DNA of 64,000 bases from Bradyrhizobium sp. ORS 278 (GTDB taxonomy: Bacteria; Pseudomonadota; Alphaproteobacteria; Rhizobiales; Xanthobacteraceae). This document shows, one piece after another, positions 1-10,062 of this stretch. How positions within the stretch are numbered: position 1 is the stretch's first letter; the number at the start of each line of letters is the position of its first letter. Under the pieces are notes generated by a model, which saw only the letters and a list, made by a program, of their open reading frames with translations, was not told the DNA's origin and did no database searches. The DNA is taken from the NCBI RefSeq assembly GCF_000026145.1, contig NC_009445.1:248001-312000 (forward strand), written 5' to 3'. A program made the position numbers and the translations under genes.

Positions 1-332
1 CGAAACCGGCTTAGGCAGGCCCGTAGTTAAGCGGTGAATCAATGCTCTACGATCTGCGTTATTTACTAGTTGTCCGGAGTTCGCTGCAGCAGTGTTGAGG
101 AGTTAGAAGTGAACAGAAATTCGCTGCATGATGGGTTGGTTCGGCTCTGGTATACCACGACGGACATTGATCCTTTTTTCATCGGTCACGTAGTACTGAA
201 TCACTGTTCGGATTCGGGCCATTTGTCCGTTGCAACACCTGTTCCTTCTCCGTAAATAAAGCCCGCCTGCCGATCCCACACGGCCGCAAGCCCCTTCCGT
301 TCACGGCCCACAAGAAATCATCAAAGCAACCA
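1..332. other. sdh upstream region, no gene supported
   Basis: I see no convincing coding sequence here. A short open frame at 70-255 has no recognisable pattern and its composition is unlike the neighbouring genes. The stretch is less GC-rich than what follows and holds two copies of the 9-mer TTCGCTGCA (around 81 and 120). It probably contains the promoter and leader of the sdh operon, but no clear -35/-10 pair or strong Shine-Dalgarno could be assigned. Confidence 0.4.
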
Positions 333-731
333 ATGACAGCCAGGATCGAACGACCGCTTTCGCCGCATCTGCAAACCTACCGCTGGACGCTGACGATGAT
401 CTTGTCGATCGTCCACCGCGCCACGGGTGTTGCACTCTATTTCGGGACGCTGCTGCTGGCCTGGTGGTTGATCGCCGCCGCGTCCGGCCCCAGCGCCTAT
501 TCCTATGTCCAGGGCTTCATGGGCAGCTTCCTCGGCCGCCTGATCGTGTTCGGCTACACCTGGGCGCTGCTGCATCACCTGCTGTCCGGCATTCGTCACT
601 TCGTCTGGGACCTCGGTTACGGCTTCAAGCCCAACGAACGTGAGACTTTGACCTGGGGTGCACTGATCGGCGGCATCTCCTTGACCGTTCTGGTGTGGAT
701 CGTGGCTTACGCCGTTGGAGGTGGCCGATGA
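333..731 (+). CDS. sdhC: succinate dehydrogenase cytochrome b556 subunit
   Basis: This is the first membrane anchor subunit of respiratory complex II, which helps bind haem b and ubiquinone in the inner membrane. The 132-residue protein starts with the family pattern RPLSPHLQTYRW and the conserved SIVHRATG (around residues 26-33). Three hydrophobic helices follow, and the second carries LLHHLLSGIRH, with the histidine expected to ligate haem. Length is normal for the family. Its stop overlaps the sdhD start as ATGA, so the two are probably translationally coupled, and sdhD, sdhA and sdhB follow in order. Confidence 0.97.
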   Translation: MTARIERPLSPHLQTYRWTLTMILSIVHRATGVALYFGTLLLAWWLIAAASGPSAYSYVQGFMGSFLGRLIVFGYTWALLHHLLSGIRHFVWDLGYGFKPNERETLTWGALIGGISLTVLVWIVAYAVGGGR

Positions 732-1126
732 GCGACGCGCGCGCAAAATCGATGCGGACCCCGCTGGGCCGCGTCCGCAACCTCGGTGCGGCTCACTCCG
801 GCACGGGAGACTTCTGGCGTCAGCGCATCACCGCGGTCGCGATGACCCTGCTGATCGTGCCGGTCGTCGTCGTCGTCATCATGCTGCTCGGCCGCAACCA
901 GGCCGGTGCTGCGCAGATCCTCGGCTCGCTGCCGATCGCGCTGATCATGCTGCTGTTCGTGGTCGCCAGCTGCTGGCACATGAAGATCGGCATGCAGGTG
1001 ATCATCGAGGACTACGTGCACACCGAGTCGCTCAAACTCATCGCGATCATGGGCAACAACTTCTTTGCCGTGACCGTGGCGATCGCCTCGATCTACGCCC
1101 TCATCAAACTGTCCACTGGAGTCTAG
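728..1126 (+). CDS. sdhD: succinate dehydrogenase hydrophobic membrane anchor subunit
   Basis: This is the second membrane anchor of complex II. The 132-residue protein has MRTPLGRVRNLGAAHSGTGD near the N terminus, typical of alphaproteobacterial SdhD, then three hydrophobic segments and the conserved HMKIGMQVIIEDYVH stretch around residues 83-97. The ATG at 728 is chosen because it overlaps the sdhC stop by four bases. An upstream in-frame start at 695 would lie deep inside sdhC and adds 11 residues unlike the family. sdhA begins four bases after the stop. Confidence 0.96.
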   Translation: MSDARAKSMRTPLGRVRNLGAAHSGTGDFWRQRITAVAMTLLIVPVVVVVIMLLGRNQAGAAQILGSLPIALIMLLFVVASCWHMKIGMQVIIEDYVHTESLKLIAIMGNNFFAVTVAIASIYALIKLSTGV

Positions 1127-1129
1127 CGA

Positions 1130-2968
1130 ATGGCCGGCGGAGCAAATGGCAGCGCGAACGGCGCGCCCGCGACGAACGGAAAAGCCTATCCGATCGAGGA
1201 CCACACCTACGATGTCGTCGTGGTCGGCGCCGGCGGCGCGGGCTTGCGCGCCGTCGTCGGCTGCAGCGAAGCGGGCCTGCGCACGGCCTGCATCACCAAG
1301 GTGTTCCCGACCCGCTCGCACACCGTGGCGGCGCAGGGCGGCATCTCGGCCTCGCTCGGCAACATGCACCAGGACGACTGGCGCTGGCACATGTACGACA
1401 CCGTCAAGGGCTCCGACTGGCTCGGTGACCAGGACGCCATCGAATACATGGTCCGCAACGCGCCGGACGCCGTCTATGAGCTCGAGCATTGGGGCGTGCC
1501 GTTCTCGCGCACCGAGGACGGCAAGATCTACCAGCGCCCGTTCGGCGGCATGACCATGGACTACGGCAAGGGCCAGGCGCAGCGCACCTGCGCCGCGGCC
1601 GACCGGACCGGTCACGCGATGCTTCACACGATGTATGGCCAGTCGCTGCGCCATGCCGCGGAGTTCTTCATCGAGTTCTTCGCCATCGACCTGATCATGG
1701 ACGACCAGGGCACCTGCCGCGGCGTCATCGCGATCAAGCTCGACGACGGCACCCTGCACCGCTTCCGCGCTCAGACCACCATCCTGGCGACCGGCGGCTA
1801 CGGCCGCGCCTACGCCTCCTGCACCTCGGCGCATACCTGCACCGGCGACGGCGGCGGTATGGCGCTGCGCGCCGGCCTGCCGTTGCAGGACATGGAGTTC
1901 GTGCAGTTCCACCCGACCGGCATTTACGGCTCGGGCTGTCTGGTCACCGAAGGCGCGCGCGGCGAAGGCGGCTACCTCGTCAATTCCGAGGGCGAGCGCT
2001 TCATGGAGCGATATGCGCCCTCCGCCAAGGACCTCGCCTCGCGCGACGTCGTCTCGCGCGCGATGACCATCGAGATCCGCGAAGGCCGCGGCGTCGGCAA
2101 GAAGAAGGATCACATCTTCCTGCATCTCGACCATCTCGATCCGAAGGTACTGGCCGAGCGTCTGCCCGGCATTTCCGAATCGGCCAAGATCTTTGCCAAT
2201 GTCGACGTCACTCGCGAGCCGATCCCGATCGTGCCGACGGTGCATTACAACATGGGCGGCATCCCGACGAACTATCACGCCGAGGTGCTGACCAAGAAGG
2301 ACGGCGACGACAACGCGATCGTCCCGGGCTTGATGGCGGTGGGCGAGGCGGCCTGCGTGTCCGTGCACGGCGCCAACCGGCTCGGCTCCAACTCGCTGAT
2401 CGACCTCGTGGTGTTCGGCCGCGCCGCCGCGCTGCGGCTGGCCGAGAAGCTGACGCCGAACGGCAAGCAGCCGGATCTGCCAAAGGACTCGGCCGACAAG
2501 GCCCTCAGCCGGCTCGACCATTATCGCTACGCCTCCGGCGGCACGCCGACCGCGAAGCTGCGCGAGAGCATGCAGCACGTGATGCAGACCAACTGCGCCG
2601 TGTTCCGCACCGGCGAGGTGCTGCAGGAAGGTCATAACCTGATTCACAAGGTGTATGGCGGCATCGGTGACATCGCCGTGTCGGACCGTTCGCTGGTGTG
2701 GAATTCGGACCTGATCGAGACCCTGGAGTTCGACAACCTCATCGCGCAGGCGGTGGTGACGATGGACTCCGCGGTCAATCGCACCGAGAGCCGCGGCGCC
2801 CACGCCCGCGAGGACTTCCCAGATCGCGACGACAAGAACTGGATGAAGCACACGCTGGCGTGGATCGACAACAAGGACGGCAAGACCACGATCGATTACC
2901 GCCCGGTGCACAATTACACCATGACCAACGACGTGCAGTATATTCCGCCGAAGGCACGCGTCTACTGA
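1130..2968 (+). CDS. sdhA: succinate dehydrogenase flavoprotein subunit
   Basis: This catalytic subunit of complex II oxidises succinate to fumarate on the cytoplasmic face and passes electrons to FAD and then SdhB. The 612-residue protein has a Rossmann dinucleotide motif ([12 protein letters not shown], around residues 30-41). It has the covalent FAD histidine at about residue 64 in [10 protein letters not shown], and the active-site region [14 protein letters not shown]. The C-terminal [20 protein letters not shown] stretch is typical. Length is normal for the family. The N terminus has about 20 Gly/Ala/Asn-rich residues before the conserved fold. Confidence 0.98.
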   Translation: MAGGANGSANGAPATNGKAYPIEDHTYDVVVVGAGGAGLRAVVGCSEAGLRTACITKVFPTRSHTVAAQGGISASLGNMHQDDWRWHMYDTVKGSDWLGDQDAIEYMVRNAPDAVYELEHWGVPFSRTEDGKIYQRPFGGMTMDYGKGQAQRTCAAADRTGHAMLHTMYGQSLRHAAEFFIEFFAIDLIMDDQGTCRGVIAIKLDDGTLHRFRAQTTILATGGYGRAYASCTSAHTCTGDGGGMALRAGLPLQDMEFVQFHPTGIYGSGCLVTEGARGEGGYLVNSEGERFMERYAPSAKDLASRDVVSRAMTIEIREGRGVGKKKDHIFLHLDHLDPKVLAERLPGISESAKIFANVDVTREPIPIVPTVHYNMGGIPTNYHAEVLTKKDGDDNAIVPGLMAVGEAACVSVHGANRLGSNSLIDLVVFGRAAALRLAEKLTPNGKQPDLPKDSADKALSRLDHYRYASGGTPTAKLRESMQHVMQTNCAVFRTGEVLQEGHNLIHKVYGGIGDIAVSDRSLVWNSDLIETLEFDNLIAQAVVTMDSAVNRTESRGAHAREDFPDRDDKNWMKHTLAWIDNKDGKTTIDYRPVHNYTMTNDVQYIPPKARVY

Positions 2969-3017
2969 TCGCGCGTGTGCCGAGCCCGTCCGTCAAAACC
3001 TGAGAAGGCCTATCGAA

Positions 3018-3800
3018 ATGGCTGAGTTCGCACTTCCGAAGAATTCCCAGATCACCGGCGGCAAGACCTGGCCGAAGCCGGCGGGCGCCACCGAAGTCCG
3101 CGAGTTCAAGGTCTATCGCTGGAATCCGGACGACGGCAAGAATCCGAGCGTCGACACCTATTACGTCGACGTCAATGATTGCGGTCCGATGGTGCTCGAC
3201 GGCCTGATCTGGATCAAGAACCACATTGATCCGTCGCTGACCTTCCGCCGCTCCTGCCGCGAAGGCGTATGCGGCTCCTGCGCGATGAACATCGACGGCC
3301 AGAATACGCTGGCCTGCACGCGCTCGATGCACGACGTGAAGGATGGCGCGGTCAAGATCAACCCGCTGCCGCACCAGCCGGTGGTGAAGGACCTCGTGCC
3401 CGACCTCACGAACTTCTACGCGCAATACGCTTCGATCGAGCCGTGGCTGAAGACCACCACGCCGACGCCGCAGAAGGAATGGAAGCAGACCCACGAGGAT
3501 CGCGAGAAGCTCGACGGCCTCTACGAGTGCATCCTGTGCGCCTGCTGCTCGACCTCGTGCCCGAGCTACTGGTGGAACAGCGAGCGCTATCTCGGACCGG
3601 CAGCGCTTTTGCAGGCGACGCGCTGGGTCAAGGACAGCCGCGACGAGGCGACCGGCGAGCGGCTCGACAATCTCGAGGATCCGTTCCGTCTGTACCGTTG
3701 CCATACGATCATGAACTGCGCCAAGGCCTGCCCGAAGGGGCTCAACCCGGCCGAAGCGATCGCCGAGCTGAAGCTCAAGCTGGTCGAGCGGCAGATCTGA
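3018..3800 (+). CDS. sdhB: succinate dehydrogenase iron-sulfur subunit
   Basis: This subunit carries electrons from the flavin of SdhA to quinone through three iron-sulfur clusters. In the 260-residue protein the N-terminal ferredoxin domain has the [2Fe-2S] ligands in CREGVCGSC plus a later LAC. The C-terminal domain has [12 protein letters not shown] for [4Fe-4S] and [17 protein letters not shown], which supplies the remaining ligands. Length is normal. A 49-base spacer from sdhA contains a GAGAAGG ribosome-binding site. Last gene of the operon, with a hairpin downstream. Confidence 0.97.
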   Translation: MAEFALPKNSQITGGKTWPKPAGATEVREFKVYRWNPDDGKNPSVDTYYVDVNDCGPMVLDGLIWIKNHIDPSLTFRRSCREGVCGSCAMNIDGQNTLACTRSMHDVKDGAVKINPLPHQPVVKDLVPDLTNFYAQYASIEPWLKTTTPTPQKEWKQTHEDREKLDGLYECILCACCSTSCPSYWWNSERYLGPAALLQATRWVKDSRDEATGERLDNLEDPFRLYRCHTIMNCAKACPKGLNPAEAIAELKLKLVERQI

Positions 3801-3825
3801 CCGAGCAGCAAGGGTAATATATCAT

Positions 3826-3865
3826 TGCGCCCGGGCCCGTCGGAAGTTCCGGGCGCAGCTGATTT
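3826..3865 (+). terminator. probable terminator after sdhB
   Basis: Nine-base inverted repeat TGCGCCCGG (3826-3834) / CCGGGCGCA (3849-3857) followed by a short T-containing run (GATTTTG). It sits 26 bases after the sdhB stop and before the next gene. The T tract is weak, so termination efficiency is uncertain. Confidence 0.5.
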
Positions 3866-3918
3866 TGTAGCTGACGCCGATTGCGATAAGCTCTCAGCCT
3901 TCTGGGGCCGGAGCGACC

Positions 3919-6069
3919 GTGCAGACCGCACAACGCAAATCGCTGACGATGCTGCGCTGGATGATGGTCGCGTCGCTGGCGCTGCCGATCGCGTTGTTCC
4001 TGGTCGCTGCCTACGTCTCCTACGGTGCGACCACCGACGAAGCCGACCGCGAGATCCGCCGCTCGCTCGACGTCGTCCACGAGCATGCGCTCAAGGTGTT
4101 CGAGACTATCGAACGTAGCCTGTCCGAGATCGACGAGATCGTCCGCGATCTCTCGGACTCCGATATCAAGACCCGCGAGCAGGCGCTGCATGTCCGGCTC
4201 CGGCAATTGTCCGACTCGCTGCCGCAGATGAAGTCGGCCTGGGTGTTCGACGCCAACGGCCGGCCGCTGGTTAACAGCCTGATCTACCCGGCGCCGGAGG
4301 TGTCGTTCCTGGACCGCGACTACTTCAGCGCCCACGTCAAGGACAGCATCGGCACCTTCATCGGCGCGCCGTTGACGCCGCGCTCGCCCTATCCCGGCGC
4401 GGCCTTCTTCAGCGTCAGCCGCCGCCGCCAATCCGACGACGGCAGCTTCACCGGCATCATCCAGGCGTCGGTGCTGCCGGACTATTTCGAGCACTTCTAT
4501 GCCCGCATCGGCCGCGCCCCCGGCAGCTACTTCGCCCTGAAGCGGTTCGACGGGCTGACGCTGGCGCGTTTTCCGGCCGCCGAGCGCAGCGCGGGTCCGG
4601 CCCCGAACGATATACCGGCGGGCGCGGCGGATACCGAGCAGCTGGTCACCGAGACATCGCGGCGGGATGGCATCGAGCGGCGGGTCGGCTATCAGCGGCT
4701 CCCGGGCTACCCGGTCTATGTGGCCGCCGGCCTGGAGACCGCGACCATCCGAAACCGCTGGCTCGGGACAATGAGCCGTCACCTCATCTTCGGCATCCCG
4801 GCGACCGCGCTGCTGGTGGTGTTTCTGACCCTCGCGCGCCGGCGCACCGAGCGCTTCTACATCGAAGCCGCCCGCCGCCTCGAAGCCGAGGACGCGCTCA
4901 AGCACGGCCAGCGCATGGAGGCACTCGGTCAGCTGACCGGCGGCGTGGCTCACGATTTCAACAACCTGCTGACGGTGATCCGCGCCTCGGCCGATCTGCT
5001 GCGCCGGCCGAATTTGCCGGACGAGCGTCGGCAGCGCTACATCGACGCCATCTCCGATACCGTGGCGCGTGCGTCCAAGCTGACGTCGCAGCTCCTGGCC
5101 TTCGCGCGAAGGCAGACCCTGAAACCCGAAGTGTTCGACATCGGCCGCAGCGTCGTCACCCTGCGCGACATGACCAAGACGCTGGTCGGCTCGCGGATCG
5201 AGATCGTCACCTCGGTCCCGGACGAGCCGTGCTATGTCAACGCCGATGCCGGCCAGTTCGAGACTGCGCTGATCAACATGGCCGTCAATGCGCGCGACGC
5301 GATGGCCGGCCAGGGCCTGCTCAGCATCACCGTGGTGCCCGCACCGGATCTCCCGACGCCGGTGGCGCCGCATGACCGTCCGCCGCTCGGCTATGTCGCC
5401 ATCGCCGTCCAGGACACCGGTGTCGGCATTCCGCAGGAGCAGGTCGGGCGCATCTTCGAGCCGTTCTTCACCACCAAGACAATCGGGCAGGGCACCGGCC
5501 TCGGCCTGTCGCAGGTGTTCGGTTTCGCCAAGCAGTCCGGCGGCGAGATCGGCGTCGTCAGCGAGGTCGGCCGAGGCGCCACCTTCACTCTGTATTTGCC
5601 GCGTGTCGCTCCGATGCAGGATCAGCATCACGCGGCTCCCGGCCACGCGGTGCCGATCACCGGCCGCGGCATGTCGGTGCTGGTCGTCGAGGACAACATC
5701 GACGTCGGCCGGTCCGCCACCGAAGCGCTCGCCGAGCTCGGCTACCTGACCACTCTGGTCGACAATGCCAAGGACGCGCTGGAGGAACTGATCGACGGCG
5801 CCAGCCGGTTCGATGTCGTGTTTACCGACGTGGTGATGCCGGGGATGACGGGCCTCGAGCTCGCCGAGGAGATCCGCCGGCTCGAGCTCAACATCCCCGT
5901 CGTGCTCGCCAGCGGCTACAGCCATGTGCTGGCTCAGCAGGGCACCAATGGATTCGAGCTGCTGCGCAAGCCGTACTCGATCGAGGAATTGTCGCGCGTG
6001 CTTCACAAGGTCGTGCCGGTGCCGCTGTATGGCGCCCCGCCGGTGGCGCCGAACTCGGAGGTCCGCTGA
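3919..6069 (+). CDS. hybrid sensor histidine kinase with Cache-like sensor and C-terminal receiver
   Basis: A membrane sensor kinase of 716 residues. A first transmembrane segment lies at about 13-33. An extracytoplasmic region of about 250 residues with the layout of a Cache/PAS-type sensor follows, and a second transmembrane segment lies near 285-303. The dimerisation domain has GGVAHDFNN with phospho-accepting His345. The ATPase domain shows DTGVGIP, a GTGLGLS lid and an F-box-like EPFFTTK. A receiver domain (VLVVEDN, Asp637 in [11 protein letters not shown], conserved Lys in RKPYS) ends the protein. The start is the GTG at 3919; an in-frame ATG at 3949 would shorten it by ten residues. 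No partner regulator is adjacent. The ligand is unknown. Confidence 0.9.
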   Translation: MQTAQRKSLTMLRWMMVASLALPIALFLVAAYVSYGATTDEADREIRRSLDVVHEHALKVFETIERSLSEIDEIVRDLSDSDIKTREQALHVRLRQLSDSLPQMKSAWVFDANGRPLVNSLIYPAPEVSFLDRDYFSAHVKDSIGTFIGAPLTPRSPYPGAAFFSVSRRRQSDDGSFTGIIQASVLPDYFEHFYARIGRAPGSYFALKRFDGLTLARFPAAERSAGPAPNDIPAGAADTEQLVTETSRRDGIERRVGYQRLPGYPVYVAAGLETATIRNRWLGTMSRHLIFGIPATALLVVFLTLARRRTERFYIEAARRLEAEDALKHGQRMEALGQLTGGVAHDFNNLLTVIRASADLLRRPNLPDERRQRYIDAISDTVARASKLTSQLLAFARRQTLKPEVFDIGRSVVTLRDMTKTLVGSRIEIVTSVPDEPCYVNADAGQFETALINMAVNARDAMAGQGLLSITVVPAPDLPTPVAPHDRPPLGYVAIAVQDTGVGIPQEQVGRIFEPFFTTKTIGQGTGLGLSQVFGFAKQSGGEIGVVSEVGRGATFTLYLPRVAPMQDQHHAAPGHAVPITGRGMSVLVVEDNIDVGRSATEALAELGYLTTLVDNAKDALEELIDGASRFDVVFTDVVMPGMTGLELAEEIRRLELNIPVVLASGYSHVLAQQGTNGFELLRKPYSIEELSRVLHKVVPVPLYGAPPVAPNSEVR

Positions 6070-6129
6070 GCGCGGCGGCCAGCGGAACCCGGATGCGGAA
6101 CCTTCTATGTGGGTTCCGGTTATCGCGAC

Positions 6130-8085
6130 ATGGGACAGATCCAGGACATCGAGCGGCCCGTCACGTCGGAGCCTGTGAAGGGGCCGATCATCGAGATCGC
6201 CGCTGAAAACGGTGATCAGGTTGAACCGCCGCCGCCCGAGGTGGTCGAGCCCGACCCGGAGTTGTCGCCAGAGGAGGCCGAGCAGGTCCGCAAGCGCTAT
6301 CTGCTCACGCGTTTCTGGATCAGCGCGCGGGGCTATTGGGGCCGGGCCGGCGATCGTCTCGCCTGGCCGTTCACGATCGGCCTCCTGATGCTCATCGTCG
6401 GCACTGTCGCCTTTCAATACGGCATCAACGTCTGGAATCGATCGATCTTCGATGCGATCGAGAAGCGCGACGCCGCAACGGTGTTTCACCTCACCGCGAT
6501 CTTCTTCCCGCTGGCGATCGGCAGCGTCATTCTCGCCGTCGCCCAGGTCTACGCGCGGATGGCGATCCAGCGACGGTGGCGCGCCTGGCTGACCAACAGC
6601 GTGATCACGCGATGGCTGACGAGCGGGCGCTACTACCAACTCAATTTGGTCAGCGGCGATCACAAGAACCCGGAATATCGTATCGCCGAGGATCTGCGCA
6701 TCGCCACCGATTCACCCGTCGACTTCGTCGCCGGAGTAACGTCGGCGCTGCTGTCCGCCGCCACCTTCATCGTCGTGTTGTGGACGATCGGCGGCGCGCT
6801 CACGCTGCGTCTCGGCGGCAGCGAGCTCACCATTCCCGGCTTCCTGGTGATCGCTGCCGTCGTTTATGCCGTGATCGCCTCAGGCTCGATCATGGCGATC
6901 GGCCGCCGCTTCGTGCAGACCTCGGAGGACAAGAACCAGGCCGAGGCCGACTTCCGCTACACGCTGACGCGCGTGCGCGAGAACGGCGAAAGCATAGCGC
7001 TGCTCGGCGGCGAGACCGAGGAGCGCGCCGGGATCGACCGGACGTTCGGCAACGTGCTGCAGCAATGGGCCCGGCTCGCCGGCCAGCACATGCGCACGAC
7101 GCTGGTGTCGCAGGGTTCGAGCCTGATCGCCCCCGTCGTGCCGCTGCTGCTGTGCGCGCCGAAATTCCTCGACGGCAGCATGACGCTCGGCCAGGTGATG
7201 CAGGCAGCCAGCGCGTTCACGATCGTGCAGACCGCGTTCGGCTGGCTGGTCGACAACTATCCGCGTCTCGCCGACTGGAACGCCTGCGCGCGGCGCATCG
7301 CCTCGCTGATGATGTCGCTCGATGCGCTGGAGCGTGCCGAGCGCGGCGACGGTGTCGGCCGCATCAAGCGCGGCGAGACCACGGGGGAGGCGATGCTCAG
7401 CCTGAACGATCTCTCGGTCACGCTCGACGACGGCAAGGCCGTGGTCGGCGAGACCGAGGTCGTGGTCGATCCCGGCGAGCGGCTGCTGGTCGCCGGCGAA
7501 TCGGGAACGGGCAAGAGCACGCTGGTGCGCGCGATCGCCGGCCTGTGGCCGTGGGGCGGCGGCAGCATCAACTTCCATCCTGACCGCCGCCTCTTCATGT
7601 TGCCGCAACGGCCCTATGTGCCCTCGGGCAGCCTGCGCCGGGCGGTGGCCTATCCCGGCGCCGCCGAGGACTGGAGCGTCGAGCAGGTTGGCGAAGCCTT
7701 GCACAAGGTCGGCCTCGACCACCTCAAGGACCGCATCGAGGAGGAGGCGCCGTGGGACCAGACCCTGTCCGGTGGCGAGAAGCAGCGCCTGGCCTTCGCG
7801 CGGCTGCTGCTGCATGGCCCTGACATCGTCGTGCTCGACGAGGCGACCTCGGCGCTCGACGAGAAGAGCCAGGACAAGATGATGCAGATGGTCACGAACG
7901 AGCTGCCGAAGGCCACAATCGTCAGCGTCGCGCATCGGGCCGAGCTCGAGGCCTTTCATAGCCGCAAGATCGTACTGGAGCGGCGCAAGGGCGGCGCCAG
8001 GCTTGTCAGCGACATCGATCTCATTCCGCGCAAGGGCAAGCGTCGCCTGATCGGCCGCTTCCTGCGCCAGCGCAAGGCGGTCTGA
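6130..8085 (+). CDS. SbmA/YddA-type ABC transporter, fused permease and ATPase
   Basis: A half-transporter in which membrane and nucleotide-binding domains are fused (651 residues from the ATG at 6130; a GTG at 6109 is also possible). After an acidic, proline-rich N-terminal 60 residues there are about six hydrophobic helices with the pattern of the ABC_membrane_2 family (for example [10 protein letters not shown]...YYQLNLV). The ATPase domain has Walker [10 protein letters not shown] near residue 456, signature LSGGEKQR near 546 and Walker [12 protein letters not shown]. Relatives include SbmA/BacA peptide importers and the uncharacterised YddA; the substrate cannot be told from sequence. 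It lies 60 bases after the sensor kinase on the same strand. Confidence 0.88.
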   Translation: MGQIQDIERPVTSEPVKGPIIEIAAENGDQVEPPPPEVVEPDPELSPEEAEQVRKRYLLTRFWISARGYWGRAGDRLAWPFTIGLLMLIVGTVAFQYGINVWNRSIFDAIEKRDAATVFHLTAIFFPLAIGSVILAVAQVYARMAIQRRWRAWLTNSVITRWLTSGRYYQLNLVSGDHKNPEYRIAEDLRIATDSPVDFVAGVTSALLSAATFIVVLWTIGGALTLRLGGSELTIPGFLVIAAVVYAVIASGSIMAIGRRFVQTSEDKNQAEADFRYTLTRVRENGESIALLGGETEERAGIDRTFGNVLQQWARLAGQHMRTTLVSQGSSLIAPVVPLLLCAPKFLDGSMTLGQVMQAASAFTIVQTAFGWLVDNYPRLADWNACARRIASLMMSLDALERAERGDGVGRIKRGETTGEAMLSLNDLSVTLDDGKAVVGETEVVVDPGERLLVAGESGTGKSTLVRAIAGLWPWGGGSINFHPDRRLFMLPQRPYVPSGSLRRAVAYPGAAEDWSVEQVGEALHKVGLDHLKDRIEEEAPWDQTLSGGEKQRLAFARLLLHGPDIVVLDEATSALDEKSQDKMMQMVTNELPKATIVSVAHRAELEAFHSRKIVLERRKGGARLVSDIDLIPRKGKRRLIGRFLRQRKAV

Positions 8086-8181
8086 TCGGCCCCGGTGAGA
8101 CCACAAAGTGGCCACGCCGGCTGCATTGGACTGGGCAGCAAAACCGGCTATCACTCGGCGCCCTCATTCCAGGACGCGACC

Positions 8182-9009
8182 TTGACGCCCGACAACGATC
8201 CCTCGCCGCCGCCCTTCGGGGCTTTCGCTCCGAATGCCGCGCAGGCGCTGGTGATCCGGCTCGCGCACGGATCCGGATTGAAGCGGGGTGCTTTCCGGCC
8301 GATGCTGACGCGCGCTGTCAACCTGCTGCGCGCCGGTCCCGTCGACGTCAGCTATCAGGGCGCCAATTTCCGCTTCTATCATCAGCTCAGCGCCACCGAG
8401 CGCGGCGCGCTGTTCAATCCAGACTACAATCGCGAGGAGCTGGATTTTCTGCGCAGCCACGTGCCGCCCGCCGGCACGGCCGTCGATGTCGGCGCCAATG
8501 TGGGAACGTTCGCGCTGCCGCTGGCGCGCCACGTCGGGCCTGCGGGCCGCGTGATCGCGGTCGAACCGCATCCGGTCACGCATGCGCGGTTGAGCTTCAA
8601 TCGCGACGCATCGGCGCTGTCGCAGGTCAGGCTGGTCGCGGCCGCGGCGGGAGACAGCGACGGCGAGGTCATGATCGAGACTGACGGCGACAATCTCGGC
8701 GCCAGCCACATCGTGGTCGGCACGGCGGGTGCCGAGGCGTTCAAGGTCCCATCGCTGCGCTTGCAGGCCATTCTCGAACAGGCCGGCGCGACCAAGGTCG
8801 ATGCATTGAAGATCGACGTCGAGGGCTTCGAGGACCGCGTGCTGACCTGCTTCTTCCGCGACGCACCGCAGACGCTGTGGCCGCGTGCGGTCGTCATCGA
8901 GCATCTGTCGCGCGACGAATGGCAGAACGACTGTCTCGCCGACATGATCCGCCGCGGCTATCGCGAGGTCGGCCGGACCCGCAGCAACACGCTGCTGCTG
9001 CGCGGCTGA
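8182..9009 (+). CDS. FkbM-family SAM-dependent methyltransferase
   Basis: Probably transfers a methyl group from S-adenosylmethionine to a sugar or other hydroxyl group. The Rossmann-type site is visible as AVDVGANVGTFALPLARHVG, then VIAVEPHP, and the later FkbM hallmark VDALKIDVEGFEDRVL. I favour the TTG at 8182, which has AGGA eight bases upstream. A GTG at 8095 in the same frame would add 29 residues with no ribosome-binding site visible. The gene lies just after the ABC transporter on the same strand, so a shared role in surface-glycan modification is possible but not shown. Confidence 0.8.
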   Translation: MTPDNDPSPPPFGAFAPNAAQALVIRLAHGSGLKRGAFRPMLTRAVNLLRAGPVDVSYQGANFRFYHQLSATERGALFNPDYNREELDFLRSHVPPAGTAVDVGANVGTFALPLARHVGPAGRVIAVEPHPVTHARLSFNRDASALSQVRLVAAAAGDSDGEVMIETDGDNLGASHIVVGTAGAEAFKVPSLRLQAILEQAGATKVDALKIDVEGFEDRVLTCFFRDAPQTLWPRAVVIEHLSRDEWQNDCLADMIRRGYREVGRTRSNTLLLRG

Positions 9010-9097
9010 TCCGCGCACGCCGTCGGGTTCCTGCGTCGAGACCGGAACATCGCGGCCCGACGCGACGTTATCGCCCCTGACATCCAGGGAGCGAACC

Positions 9098-9583
9098 ATG
9101 AGCAACGACGACACGCGCGATCAGGATCGCGTCTGGGAGCTGATGAAGAAGATCGGCTTCGCCATGCTGGTCACGAAGGACGGTGACAAACTGCGCGCGC
9201 GGCCGATGAGCGCCTACCTCGCCCGCGACGAAGGCCTGATCTATTTCCTCACCGACGCCCGTCACCACAAGGACGAGGAGATCGCCCGCGCACCGCAGGT
9301 GAACCTGTCCTTCGCCGATGCCGGCAGCCAGAAATACGTTTCGTTGACGGGGACCGCGACGATTTCGAACGATCGCGCCAAGATCCGTGATCTGTTCACG
9401 ACGACGGCGAAGGCATGGTGGGACAGCGCCGAGGATCCCAACATTCGCTTGTTGAAGATCACGCCTGATGATGCCGAGTTCTGGGATTCGCCGGGCACCG
9501 TGATCAGCTACGTCAAGATGGCCGCCGCCGCGGTCACCAACACGCGCCCCGATGTCGGCGACAACCGCAAGGTCGCGATGTGA
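9098..9583 (+). CDS. pyridoxamine 5'-phosphate oxidase-fold protein (general stress protein 26-like)
   Basis: A 161-residue member of the split-barrel flavin-binding superfamily. Features are RDQDRVWELMKKIGFAMLVT, RARPMSAYL and IYFLTDARHHKDEEI, as in GsiB/YdaG-like general stress proteins. These bind FMN or F420-like cofactors and have poorly defined reactions. A good ribosome-binding site (GGGAGCG) lies seven bases before the ATG. The stop TGA overlaps the ATG of the next small gene. Confidence 0.85.
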   Translation: MSNDDTRDQDRVWELMKKIGFAMLVTKDGDKLRARPMSAYLARDEGLIYFLTDARHHKDEEIARAPQVNLSFADAGSQKYVSLTGTATISNDRAKIRDLFTTTAKAWWDSAEDPNIRLLKITPDDAEFWDSPGTVISYVKMAAAAVTNTRPDVGDNRKVAM

Positions 9584-9819
9584 TGCCGATCGAACCTCCC
9601 GAGATTCCGCCGGCGACGCCGGGTCATCCCGTCGAGCCGCCGCCGGAGGATCCGGTCGGACACCCGAGTCCCGAAGTGCCGCCGCCGGTGCACGAGCCGG
9701 ACACACCGGCGCCGCCGCGCGAGCTCCCGGGCCAGACGCCGGACGAAGTGCCGGGGCGCGGGCCGCTTGGTCCAACCACGCCAAGTCCGGTCACGGATGA
9801 AGGTCCGGTCACGGATTGA
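9583..9819 (+). CDS. small proline-rich protein
   Basis: A 78-residue protein, about one third proline and rich in Glu, made of repeating units of the form EPPPE-P/EVPPPV-EP. It starts at an ATG that overlaps the previous stop (TGATG), which suggests translational coupling. No signal peptide or membrane segment is visible. I recall similar Pro/Glu-rich peptides in Bradyrhizobium genomes but know of no function. Low sequence complexity means it could be a spurious frame, but the coupled start and frame preservation favour a real gene. Confidence 0.6.
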   Translation: MPIEPPEIPPATPGHPVEPPPEDPVGHPSPEVPPPVHEPDTPAPPRELPGQTPDEVPGRGPLGPTTPSPVTDEGPVTD

Positions 9820-9855
9820 CCGCGATTGATCCTTGATCATGATGGACAGAAGGAG

Positions 9856-9877
9856 AGCCGGCGCACGCCGGCTTTCG
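9856..9877 (+). terminator. hairpin terminator-like site
   Basis: Inverted repeat AGCCGGC (9856-9862) / GCCGGCT (9867-9873) followed by TTTC, 37 bases after the proline-rich gene. The T tract is short. Confidence 0.45.
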
Positions 9878-10062
9878 GCGCGTCGCGTTCTGCCAAGCCT
9901 TTGAAATTCAAGACTGAATGATACATGAATGGCGGCAGGCAAGCGGCTGTTTCGCGTCGAAATAAATCCCGCCGCGGATTTGAACTGCGCCACAATCCAG
10001 CCTAACGCATAAACGTTGATCACGCCGTGCTTCAAAAAGAACGTTTCGGGACACCAACACAG

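Noticed and set aside
707..2911. 734-codon minus-strand frame opposite sdhD-sdhA
   Set aside because: Shadow of a high-GC gene; the plus strand carries unmistakable SDH proteins.
3775..6663. 962-codon minus-strand frame opposite the sensor kinase
   Set aside because: Shadow frame rich in Arg/Asp/His; the plus strand has conserved kinase motifs.
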